23,616 bases of DNA from the NCBI GenBank assembly GCA_964482535.1, contig CAYZXU010000027.1:1-23616 (forward strand), written 5' to 3'. Within the stretch, counting starts at the first letter, position 1. Every line of letters starts with the position of its first letter. Position numbers and translations under genes: made by a program. This document shows positions 15,623 through 23,420 of the stretch, one piece after another. The notes beneath the pieces were generated by a model. That model was not told where the DNA came from. It saw nothing but the letters and a program-made list of their open reading frames with translations, and did no database searches. Origin of the DNA: CAYZXU01 sp964482535. GTDB taxonomy: Bacteria > Desulfobacterota > Desulfobacteria > Desulfobacterales > BuS5.

Positions 15623-17335
15623 ATGACATTTCATCTACTTTTATACCTGTCTCTATTTATTTGTTTAACCGGACTTGTTTTAAAAATTTCAACGTGGTTT
15701 TTATACAAAGTCAACACTTCTGAAAATGATATCTCCACACGTCAAAGAATATCTGCGGCAATAAAAGGTACTGCACATATTATTTTCAGCAAAAAAATAA
15801 TATTAATTATAAAATCCTTTTTAATGGACGTACTGCTGCAAAAAAAAATCTTTGAAAAAAATATGCTGGCATGGATTGCACACATGTTTATTTTCAACGG
15901 TTTTATTTTACTTTTTTTAATGCATGGCCTTGAATCTATTGTCAGCGAAAATTTATTTTACGACTATTATTCTACAATAAATCCGTTTCTTTTTTTAAGA
16001 AATCTGTTTGGAATTATGGTGCTTGCCGGAACAGGAATTGCTTTTTTCAAACGCATTCTTTTAAAATCCAGCCGCATCAATTCAAACAAGGAAGACTGGT
16101 TCACCCTGTTTATCATAGCCTTTATAATATTATCAGGAATATTTCTTGAGAGTGCTAAAATCTCGTCTTATTCTGAATTTCAAAATATGGTAGAAGATTA
16201 TGGGGAGATTGACGACAAAGATGAGATGCAGGCCCTTGAAAGTTACTGGGTAAAAAATCATGGTATTGTTTCTACAAATATTATCAATACCCTTGACAAA
16301 AAAACCTTATTACTTGGCAGTGAAATCCATGATATGAGCTGCTCAGAGTGTCATTCTCCTGCCAAATGGGCATTTGCAAGTTTTTCAACAGCCAAAATCT
16401 TGAAGCCTATATCTTTATCTTTAGACAAAGCAGGCGGGGTTATCCTTCTTTGGTATATACACATTATTGCATGTTTTTTCTTTCTGGCCTGGCTTCCATT
16501 CAGCAAGATGTTTCATATAATCGCATCTCCAATAGTTCTTATGACAAATGCTGCAATGCAACAGGACAAATTCACCCCTGCAAACCTTCTTAACAAACAG
16601 ATTATAGAGCTTGATGCATGTACACACTGCGGCACATGCAATCTGGATTGTTCTGCAATTATGTTTTTTGAGTCTCTACAAAACCAGTTTATTCTTCCGT
16701 CGGAAAAAATAAACTTTCTTAAAAACATAGCATCCGGCAAGAAGCTTGACATTAAGTATTTAAAAAATATTCAAAAAGGAATTTACCTTTGTACAAACTG
16801 CGAAAGATGCACTAAAATCTGTCCATCCGGGATTAACCTTAAAAAACTGTTTGCAAATGCAAGAGATAATCTGCTTCAAAAAAAAATTCCCGAACCCTAT
16901 ATTTACAGCCAGCTTTCCTTTGCTTTAACTTTAGAAAATAAATTTTCCGATGAACATTTAGAAGCTTTAAAATCTGTGGATCTTTTATTAAAAAGCAGTT
17001 TTAACTCACTAAAAAATATCAATAAGACCCTGTCGTTAAAAAAAACAAAAGCACTGTCCAACATTACTTATAGAAGCTGCTATTGTTGTCAATCCTGCAC
17101 AAACATATGCCCTGTTGTTGGAGCATATAAAAATTCAAATGAAGTAGTAGACATGATGCCTCACCAAATTATATACTCTCTTGGAATTGGTCTTATTGAT
17201 ATTGCACTAAGTGCAAAAATGATATGGGATTGCTCAGGCTGTTATCTATGTCAGGAATATTGTCCCCAACGCGTGGAAATTTGTGATATTTTTTATAATT
17301 TAAAGAACCTTGCTATCAAACAAATAACACATTGA
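15623..17335 (+). CDS. Membrane cytochrome b/HdrC fusion with a haem c motif and four 4Fe-4S clusters
   Basis: From the ATG at 15623 (GGGAG upstream; a TTG at 15575 would add 16 residues) the protein has 570 residues. The N-terminal third resembles NarI/DsrM cytochrome b, with about five hydrophobic segments near 3-28, 82-103, 122-144, 159-178 and 270-305 and histidines suited to haem b. Between segments 4 and 5 lies CSECH (240-244), a haem c attachment motif not usual in this family. The cytoplasmic C-terminus has 4Fe-4S motifs at C333-x2-C-x2-C-x3-C343, C390-x2-C-x2-C-x3-CP, C489-x2-C-x3-C496P and C537-x2-C-x2-C-x3-CP; the last pair looks like HdrC. No CCG domain is present, but hdrB overlaps or follows immediately. 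Likely role: exchange electrons between the quinone pool (and perhaps a periplasmic cytochrome) and HdrB. The direction is unknown. Confidence 0.85.
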   Translation: MTFHLLLYLSLFICLTGLVLKISTWFLYKVNTSENDISTRQRISAAIKGTAHIIFSKKIILIIKSFLMDVLLQKKIFEKNMLAWIAHMFIFNGFILLFLMHGLESIVSENLFYDYYSTINPFLFLRNLFGIMVLAGTGIAFFKRILLKSSRINSNKEDWFTLFIIAFIILSGIFLESAKISSYSEFQNMVEDYGEIDDKDEMQALESYWVKNHGIVSTNIINTLDKKTLLLGSEIHDMSCSECHSPAKWAFASFSTAKILKPISLSLDKAGGVILLWYIHIIACFFFLAWLPFSKMFHIIASPIVLMTNAAMQQDKFTPANLLNKQIIELDACTHCGTCNLDCSAIMFFESLQNQFILPSEKINFLKNIASGKKLDIKYLKNIQKGIYLCTNCERCTKICPSGINLKKLFANARDNLLQKKIPEPYIYSQLSFALTLENKFSDEHLEALKSVDLLLKSSFNSLKNINKTLSLKKTKALSNITYRSCYCCQSCTNICPVVGAYKNSNEVVDMMPHQIIYSLGIGLIDIALSAKMIWDCSGCYLCQEYCPQRVEICDIFYNLKNLAIKQITH

Positions 17336-17346
17336 GAAACCGTATT

Positions 17347-18225
17347 ATGAAGAAATACGCACTTTTTTTAGGATGTAATATCCCCATACGTATTCAGCAG
17401 TATGCCAGCTCGACTAAAGCTGTTTTAAAAAACCTGGGAGTTGAGCTAAAAAGCATTTCAGGTTTTAATTGCTGCGGATATCCTGTTAGAAATATAGATG
17501 AAAAATCCTTTCTTTTTTCATCAGCCAGAAATATGGCCCTGGCCGAAAAAAAGGGTTTTGATATTCTTGTCATGTGCAACTGCTGTTTTCAAAGCTTAAA
17601 GATAGCAAAGAATAGTCTAAGCAAAGACAAGGGACTGTTAAATGAACTTAACGAGATACTTGCAAAAGAGGGGCTTAAATATCAAGGGATAGTTAAAATC
17701 AAACATTTTCTTTCTATAATTTATCATGATATCGGCATTAATTTTTTAAAACAAAGTTTATTAAAAACATTCAACAACCTTAATATCGCTGTTATTTATG
17801 GATGCCATATTTTACGACCCCATGAAATAACAGGCTTTGACAACCGCTTTGCACCCTCAATACTTGATGAGCTTGTTGAAGCAACAGGAGCCTGCAGTAT
17901 TGACTGGCAAGGAAAACTTGGATGTTGCGGGGCATCTCTTACAGGGATAAATGATAAACTTTCAACAATTATTTTAAAAGAAAAACTGGATGATGCAAAA
18001 AATGCAGGAGCAGACTGCATTATTTCTGTTTGTGCTTTTTGCCATATACAATTTGATACAGTACAAAAAAACAGCGCCAAAAATGATGAATTAAAGATTT
18101 TACCCGCAATACTTTATCCCCAACTTTTAGGTTTGTGCATGGGAATTGACGAAAAAATTCTTGGCATTGAACAGAATAAAACAATTAAAATAAAAAAGGG
18201 GGGCTATGCACCCCCCTTCGCCTGA
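17347..18225 (+). CDS. hdrB: HdrB, CCG-domain heterodisulfide reductase-like subunit
   Basis: This 292-residue protein has two complete CCG motifs, each the ligand set of a non-cubane 4Fe-4S cluster: Cys10, C42-C43-G, Cys77/Cys80, and Cys153 (YGCHILRP), C193-C194-G (GCCGASLTG), Cys229/Cys232. In methanogens HdrB reduces the CoM-CoB disulfide; in bacteria the disulfide or acceptor is usually unknown. The ATG at 17347 is preferred over a TTG at 17332 that overlaps the previous stop; either way the gene is coupled to the cytochrome b-HdrC fusion, its obvious partner. It may also complete the HdrA complex of the upstream operon, which lacks HdrB and HdrC. The last residues (KKGGYAPPFA) are encoded by the arms of a G6/C6 hairpin that serves the opposite strand as terminator. 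Confidence 0.9.
   Translation: MKKYALFLGCNIPIRIQQYASSTKAVLKNLGVELKSISGFNCCGYPVRNIDEKSFLFSSARNMALAEKKGFDILVMCNCCFQSLKIAKNSLSKDKGLLNELNEILAKEGLKYQGIVKIKHFLSIIYHDIGINFLKQSLLKTFNNLNIAVIYGCHILRPHEITGFDNRFAPSILDELVEATGACSIDWQGKLGCCGASLTGINDKLSTIILKEKLDDAKNAGADCIISVCAFCHIQFDTVQKNSAKNDELKILPAILYPQLLGLCMGIDEKILGIEQNKTIKIKKGGYAPPFA
18192..18218 (-). terminator. Rho-independent terminator of the diguanylate cyclase gene, inside hdrB
   Basis: On the minus strand AAGGGGGG pairs perfectly with CCCCCCTT around the loop TGCATAG and runs straight into a T-rich tract (TTTTTTATTTT). It lies about 50 bases past the stop of the leftward cyclase gene (18268). It overlaps the final codons of the convergent hdrB gene. 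Read rightward, the hairpin lacks a good T tract. Confidence 0.8.
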
Positions 18226-18267
18226 TTTTAAAAAGCCAGGTGATTAAAATATCATGAATTACAGCAA

Positions 18268-19359
18268 TTAAAGATCCTTTTCAGAATACACATTGTTTTT
18301 TCCTTTTTCTTTTGTAAGATATAAAGCCTTATCTGCCCTTTCCAAAACAGTTGTTATTGTATCATTTTTTCTATAAGCACTAACCCCTATACTAATAGTA
18401 AACATAAGAGGTTTTTTCTTTATATTATCTAATGAATATTTATTTTCAGCTATAGCATTACATATATATTTAGCTTTTTTAATAGCATTTTTCAAAGAAG
18501 CTTTAGGAAGTATGGCAACAAATTCATCGCCACCATAACGTGCTATGATATCATCACCACGCATAAATTTTTTACAATTTTCTACCAAAGCTAAAATAAT
18601 CCTGTCGCCTACCTGATGACCATGTGTATCATTAATTATTTTAAAATTATCAATATCCATAATTAAAAGTGAAAAAGGAAAATGTATAATCAAATTTTTT
18701 TCTACCAGTTCATTTAAAAATTTATCTAAACCCATTCTATTATATACACCGGTTAATCCATCAGTCATCGATGTTGTAGTTACTTTTTCAAGTTCTACAT
18801 TAAGAGATCCTATCTTGATTGAAAGATGTTCTACCTTTTTTTTATCCATTGCCTGTTTATCCAAAACATTTTTTTTAATTATGGCAATTTCTTCTTTTAA
18901 TTTTCTTTTTATTATTTTAATATCTTCAAGACGTGTTATCTCATCCAGCTTTTCACTTTGTGAATATACTATTTCATTAAAAATTTTATTTTCACTATCA
19001 AACTCCACCAAAGCTTTAGTTAATATATCTATTATATCTTTTAGCTCTACCTCTTTTTCTTTTATATAATCATTTTGGCGTTTAATATGGGATAGTATTA
19101 TTTCTTTTTTTTTATTAAACAAAGAATCTATTTTCTTTGTTTTTTTCTCAGATGATATAGCAGTTTTAAGTTCATCAATTTCTTTATTAAAGCGTTCAGC
19201 ATCAATTTCTTTTAAATCAAGAGTAAAATCTTTTAAAAAATAAAGTAAAGCACGTATTATAACAAGTAATGTTTCCTGCTTTTCTTCATAGCTCTGAATC
19301 TCAACAGGTAATTTCTTTTTATCTGTTGCCACAGTTTTATTTTTTAAAAACAGTTTCAT
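18268..19359 (-). CDS. Diguanylate cyclase with N-terminal helical domain
   Basis: The 363-residue protein ends in a GGDEF domain (about 195-360) with intact active site YGGDEF (275-280), substrate residues DIDNFKIIND (235-244) and an RxxD inhibitory site (R267-G-D-D270) five residues before GGDEF. It should make c-di-GMP and be feedback-inhibited by it. The N-terminal 190 residues are charged and predicted helical or coiled coil, with no receiver, PAS or membrane segment recognised, so its input is unknown. AGGAG precedes the start. The gene seems more AT-rich and richer in Lys/Ile codons than its neighbours. It stands alone, with its own terminator, and converges on hdrB. Confidence 0.93.
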   Translation of the reverse strand: MKLFLKNKTVATDKKKLPVEIQSYEEKQETLLVIIRALLYFLKDFTLDLKEIDAERFNKEIDELKTAISSEKKTKKIDSLFNKKKEIILSHIKRQNDYIKEKEVELKDIIDILTKALVEFDSENKIFNEIVYSQSEKLDEITRLEDIKIIKRKLKEEIAIIKKNVLDKQAMDKKKVEHLSIKIGSLNVELEKVTTTSMTDGLTGVYNRMGLDKFLNELVEKNLIIHFPFSLLIMDIDNFKIINDTHGHQVGDRIILALVENCKKFMRGDDIIARYGGDEFVAILPKASLKNAIKKAKYICNAIAENKYSLDNIKKKPLMFTISIGVSAYRKNDTITTVLERADKALYLTKEKGKNNVYSEKDL

Positions 19360-19426
19360 CTTTTTCTCCTGATAAAATTAAAAAATTTTCCGATAATTCC
19401 CCCAAATAATTTGCCTCATGTTGTAC

Positions 19427-19474
19427 TTTTTTTAGATGCAGCCCGTCTAAACCTAAAAATGCAACTTGTTTTTG
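19427..19474. repeat. Copy 2 of a short dispersed element with hairpin potential
   Basis: This copy begins with TTTTTTTAGATGCA, sharing 13 bases with 15543-15555. TTTAGA and TCTAAA can pair around TGCAGCCCG, and a CAACTTGTTTTT block follows. It lies between the leftward acyl-CoA synthetase and diguanylate cyclase genes. It might act as a transcription or processing signal; that is not proven. Confidence 0.4.
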
Positions 19475-19482
19475 TGTAAACA

Positions 19483-21015
19483 CTATATTTCGGGGTTAAC
19501 TTCCTGGCCAAGCATCTTCTTTACTTCAGCTTTTACTACCTTGCCCATTATATTACGCGGCAGTTTGTCCACAACAAGCAGTCTTGAAGGAACTTTATAC
19601 GGCGCAAGTCTTTTTTTTGTCCAAAAACGAAGTTCTTCTAAAGTAAAGGAGCAGCCCGCACAAAGACTGACAGCAGCGCAAACCCTTTCCCCCCACTCCT
19701 GATTATATATGCCGACTACCGCACATTCATCTATGGAAGTATTTTCAAGCAGTACTGCTTCAATTTCCAGGGCAGAGACCTTATAACCGCCTGTCTTTAT
19801 AATATCCACTGAATCTCTTCCCAATATTTTAAAATATCCCCTCTCTACAACTGCAATATCTCCTGTTAAAAACCACTTATTAACAAATGCCTTTTCTGTT
19901 GCTTCAGGCTTTTCCCAGTATTCCTTAAAAAGTAAAGGCCCTGAAACCATTATTTCCCCTGATTTATCCTCTTTAAAAATCTCATTTCCCGATTCATCCA
20001 CAAGCTTGACTTTGATTCCTGGAAAAGGTCTACCCACAAATCCCGGTCTGCGTTCTCCGTCAAGAGGATTAGACAAAATCATTCCTGTTTCCGTCATTCC
20101 ATAGCGCTCTAAAAGAAAATGCCCGCTTATACTTTTCCATTTGTTAAAAATTACTTCCGGCAAAGCCGCAGAGCCGGAGACCATCAGCCGCATTAAAGTG
20201 CATGCCTTTGACATTTTTTCTTTTTCTTTTAGTCCGGCTTTATCCCACAGATTCATCAGCTTTATATATATGGTGGGAACCGCCATAAAAAGAGTTATTC
20301 CGCCGGACAAAAATCTGTCCCATACTTTCTGCCCATCAAAACCAGGCATCATTTCACACACAGCGCCTGTCCATAATGCGCACATTAATACATTTATTAT
20401 GCCGTGGGTATGATGAAGAGGCAGCACATTCAATATCCGGTCATCCGCCGACCAGCCCCAGGCATCAACAAGGGTTTTAATCTGGGCTGTAATATTAAAA
20501 TGGGTAGAGACTACTCCCTTGGGTCTGCTTGTTGTACCGCTTGTATATAGAATCATTGCCCTTGACTCCAAATTTATTTCAGGCAAAGAGCAATTAGTAT
20601 TACTTAACCTGCTGTTTAATATTTCAGAAGTTAAAACAATGCGGATATTCAGTCTTTTAAGTAAAGGCCGGAGACTTTTTTCAAAATCAGGATGAAGGAT
20701 AATAATTTCGGCAGATGTGTCTTTTATGACATATTCTATTTCAGGTAAGGGGTGAAAAATACAAAGGGGAACAGAAATTCCCCCTGCCTGCCAGATCCCC
20801 AGGTTAACAGCCGCATATTCAAAACAGGGTCTGACCATAAATACGACCCTGGTTTCATTAAGATCAGGCTCTTTGTCAAGCAGGCACAAAGAAACAGAGT
20901 TTGCAGCGCTTAATAATTCGGCACAGGTGTACTCTGCATCTTTATCAATGATTGCAAGTCTGTCGCCATGGTCTGCGACTCTTTGCATTAAAGGAATATT
21001 TGAAGTCCCTTGCAT
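19483..21015 (-). CDS. ACSF3/MatB-like AMP-forming acyl-CoA synthetase
   Basis: A 510-residue ANL-superfamily ligase: acid + ATP + CoA to acyl-CoA + AMP + PPi. The P-loop ILYTSGTTSRPKGV, the block LPLHHTHGIINVL, RYGMTETGM, LTGDIA and the C-terminal catalytic motif LPRNIMGKV are all present. LLERYGMTE, SNPLDGERRPG and VGRPFPGIKV closely resemble ACSF3/MatB enzymes that use malonate or methylmalonate; substrate choice from these motifs is inference. The gene starts four bases after the stop of the old-yellow-enzyme gene and has no clear Shine-Dalgarno, so it probably depends on translational coupling. The pair suggests activation and reduction of an organic acid. Confidence 0.88.
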   Translation of the reverse strand: MQGTSNIPLMQRVADHGDRLAIIDKDAEYTCAELLSAANSVSLCLLDKEPDLNETRVVFMVRPCFEYAAVNLGIWQAGGISVPLCIFHPLPEIEYVIKDTSAEIIILHPDFEKSLRPLLKRLNIRIVLTSEILNSRLSNTNCSLPEINLESRAMILYTSGTTSRPKGVVSTHFNITAQIKTLVDAWGWSADDRILNVLPLHHTHGIINVLMCALWTGAVCEMMPGFDGQKVWDRFLSGGITLFMAVPTIYIKLMNLWDKAGLKEKEKMSKACTLMRLMVSGSAALPEVIFNKWKSISGHFLLERYGMTETGMILSNPLDGERRPGFVGRPFPGIKVKLVDESGNEIFKEDKSGEIMVSGPLLFKEYWEKPEATEKAFVNKWFLTGDIAVVERGYFKILGRDSVDIIKTGGYKVSALEIEAVLLENTSIDECAVVGIYNQEWGERVCAAVSLCAGCSFTLEELRFWTKKRLAPYKVPSRLLVVDKLPRNIMGKVVKAEVKKMLGQEVNPEI

Positions 21016-21019
21016 TTTT

Positions 21020-22138
21020 TTATTTCTTTTTTAATTGCACACAACTTACTTCATTCCCACGGAATAAAGCTTCAAGACACTTATTGCATGATATACATGT
21101 TGATCTCTTACGATCGCTGCTGTTGTTTTCCCACTGCTTTATAATATCAGGTTCCTTGATTAAAGGTCTGCATAATGAGATAAGGTCTGCATCTTTTTTC
21201 AGAACAATATCTTCCATCAGCTCAAAACTTCTTAAACCGCCCACCATCATTACAGGGATATTGACCAGGCTTTTTATCTCCTGGCAGCAATCCCGGAAGT
21301 AACCCTCTTTATCGACCCCTTTTATACCTGTTTTATATTCAGAGTTTTCATAACCTTTGCCCCTTATGCCGAGGCTGATCTCAAGGGCATCATATCCTGA
21401 TTCAGCGAGAATTACAGCAGCCTCTTTTCCCTCAGCAAATTCAAGCCCCCCTTCAAAACCGTCTTTTACTCCTAATTTTATCATCACAGGATAGTCATCG
21501 CCTGTCTTTTCCCTGATGCTGCGACAAATTTCACAATGGAGCCTCAGCCTGTTTTCCAGGGAACCGCCCCACTTGTCTTTACGCTTATTTACAGCAGGAG
21601 ATAAAAACTGGCTTAAAAGATAAACATGGGCTCCATGCACCTGAACAGCATCAAACCCTGCTTCTTTTGCTCTTTTGGCCGCATCTCCGAATGCCTCTAT
21701 TATTTCATGGATCTCTTCTTCTTTTATTTCCCGATATCTCTTTTTAAGCTTTGGGTCATCTCCATTAGCTGAGGGTGCAAGGGCCAGACATTTCTGAGGG
21801 TTAAGAAAAAGTGAGCCTTCCCTGCCTGCATGAAAAAGTTGAACTGCAACCTTTGTCCCATTCATATGAGCTGCAGATGCAAAGTTTTTTAATCCTGGAA
21901 TATACTTATCCTCTGCTATGGAATTTTGCAGGCTGATAATCTGCCCGGAATCATGAACATAAGCTATGCCTGTAATAATAAGGCCTGCTCCTCCGTGGGC
22001 AAGGTTTTTAATATTAGATAGCTGCCTGTCAGCCACATGCCCTGTATTTTCCGCACATCCGTCAGTTGTGGCTGATCTTACAAACCGGTTTTTTAATTTC
22101 ATACTCTTAATATTGAATTCTTCAAAAAGAATGCTCAT
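21020..22138 (-). CDS. Old yellow enzyme-family NADH:flavin oxidoreductase with C-terminal Cys motif
   Basis: The 372-residue protein is an FMN TIM barrel of the OYE/enoate reductase family. Landmarks are KNRFVRSAT (16-24), VAVQLFHAGRE (97-107), QVHGAHVYLLSQFLSP (166-181) with substrate histidines 168/171, the WGGSLENRLR block at 190-199 and the phosphate-binding MVGGLRS near 298. The end carries C348-x2-C-x2-C354-x11-C366, close to the 4Fe-4S motif of FadH/enoate reductases (C-x2-C-x3-C-x11-C), but the FAD/NADPH domain that normally follows is absent. The enzyme probably reduces an activated C=C bond and takes electrons from a separate partner. GAGG precedes the ATG. It forms a two-gene operon with the acyl-CoA synthetase. 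Confidence 0.9.
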   Translation of the reverse strand: MSILFEEFNIKSMKLKNRFVRSATTDGCAENTGHVADRQLSNIKNLAHGGAGLIITGIAYVHDSGQIISLQNSIAEDKYIPGLKNFASAAHMNGTKVAVQLFHAGREGSLFLNPQKCLALAPSANGDDPKLKKRYREIKEEEIHEIIEAFGDAAKRAKEAGFDAVQVHGAHVYLLSQFLSPAVNKRKDKWGGSLENRLRLHCEICRSIREKTGDDYPVMIKLGVKDGFEGGLEFAEGKEAAVILAESGYDALEISLGIRGKGYENSEYKTGIKGVDKEGYFRDCCQEIKSLVNIPVMMVGGLRSFELMEDIVLKKDADLISLCRPLIKEPDIIKQWENNSSDRKRSTCISCNKCLEALFRGNEVSCVQLKKK

Positions 22139-22171
22139 TATTAACCTCTAAGTAGGGTAATTAAATTTAAT

Positions 22172-22202
22172 ACTTCCCCTCAAAATTTTCGAAAGGAGAA
22201 GT
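22172..22202 (-). terminator. Possible hairpin after the Fic gene
   Basis: ACTTC-C-CC and GG-A-GAAGT can form a stem with one mismatch around an AT-rich loop, just past the stop of the leftward fic gene and before the next leftward gene. There is no good T tract on the minus strand, so termination is uncertain. Confidence 0.3.
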
Positions 22203-22208
22203 AATTTA

Positions 22209-23345
22209 TTACATTGCGTTTAGTATCTGCCTGTCAAGCCTGAATCCTGTTTTCACATTTTCTAAAATGCCTGCCTCATATAACTTCATTAAATCCCTTC
22301 TCGCTGTCCGATCACTCACAGTCGAATATAAAACCCTGAATGGTAAATCTTTTTGAATGCTATTAAGTGTGATAACTGTGTGTTCAGGAGATTCAAGTAA
22401 TAAATTTAATAATTCAAGCTGACGTTTGGTAATTTCCTTTTCATCTCTTAGGTTTTGAAAATAATTCTGCAAAACAAATTTTTGAATATAAAAAGTGATT
22501 CGTTCTTTAACTTCATTAAGAGACTTGATAGCACCAGTAAGGACAAATTTTAAAAATGGTGTAATGTCGGACTCTTTGCTTTTTCTTGACCTGGAGAATA
22601 CCATAAAATATTCATTCATATTATCATAGTAATAATTTGATAACATAGTCGGCAGATACTTAATGCCGGAAGCTCTCAGCAAAGCAGCTTCGATTATTCT
22701 TGCCGTTCTTCCGTTACCATCGCCAAATGGGTGGATCAAGGCCAGGTAATAATGCCCAAGCGCCGATCTGATAACAGGCGTGAGCGCCTGGATATTATTA
22801 GAGTTGAACCACTCTACATAGTGCGCCATTAGAATTTGAATATCTTTTAGACACTTTGGGGGTGTGTCAATACCACCAAACTGTTTGGCTCCTACTTTAA
22901 CAATATGATTACGGTAACAGCCTGGCATACATAATTCAACTGAAAGCCGGTCTGTCACTGTTTTGTGAATATCTTTTATGAATTGTTCACTAAGTTTAAA
23001 ATTAGATTCTGGAGCAATAGCAGATATTTGATCATAAGCTTTTTTAAGATTATAAATTTCAATATTCTTTACTTCCGAGATGTTTTCTTGAGGAAAATTA
23101 TTTATTATTTCGCCGACTTCACTTTCTTGTAAAGGATTTCCCTCAATCGCGGCTGTACTAAAAATCGACCTTATGATTAACTCTGTTTCAAATTGATAAG
23201 ACAAGGATGGTAATATGGGTAAATTTTTTAATGAGTTATAAATAACTTTAAATTCGATATCAAGGGGTTGGATTTCTGATTTTAAAAAATTATGACTGAA
23301 CACAAACTTTCCAGACTTGAATGTCATAATCTTTTTAACGCTCAT
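22209..23345 (-). CDS. Fic-domain protein (probable AMP transferase) with winged helix
   Basis: The 378-residue protein has the complete Fic motif HPFGDGNGRTAR (205-216), which predicts transfer of AMP (or another nucleotide moiety) to a target protein hydroxyl. An N-terminal inhibitory motif TAAIEGN (64-70), fitting (S/T)xxxE(G/N), implies autoinhibition of the class II type. The C-terminal 80 residues look like a winged helix-turn-helix (ITKRQLELLNLLL, then SDRTARRDLMKLYEAGIL), as in many Fic proteins that also bind DNA. GAGG precedes the ATG and a strong sigma-70 promoter lies upstream. No antitoxin gene is adjacent, in line with a built-in inhibitory helix. Target unknown. Confidence 0.93.
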   Translation of the reverse strand: MSVKKIMTFKSGKFVFSHNFLKSEIQPLDIEFKVIYNSLKNLPILPSLSYQFETELIIRSIFSTAAIEGNPLQESEVGEIINNFPQENISEVKNIEIYNLKKAYDQISAIAPESNFKLSEQFIKDIHKTVTDRLSVELCMPGCYRNHIVKVGAKQFGGIDTPPKCLKDIQILMAHYVEWFNSNNIQALTPVIRSALGHYYLALIHPFGDGNGRTARIIEAALLRASGIKYLPTMLSNYYYDNMNEYFMVFSRSRKSKESDITPFLKFVLTGAIKSLNEVKERITFYIQKFVLQNYFQNLRDEKEITKRQLELLNLLLESPEHTVITLNSIQKDLPFRVLYSTVSDRTARRDLMKLYEAGILENVKTGFRLDRQILNAM

Positions 23346-23392
23346 TGGTTCCTCTTTTTTGTCAGTACAATTTTTTATCTATTCAAGTAGTT

Positions 23393-23420
23393 AGTATATA
23401 TTAGCATGATTATTTGTCAA
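23393..23420 (-). promoter_or_regulatory. Sigma-70 promoter of the fic gene
   Basis: On the minus strand TTGACA (complement of 23415-23420), 16 bases, then TATACT (complement of 23393-23398). This matches eleven of twelve consensus positions and gives a leader of about 40 bases. A perfect palindrome TGAAATATTTCA at 23449-23460 lies about 30 bases upstream. The remaining bases to 23616 show no gene. Confidence 0.65.
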
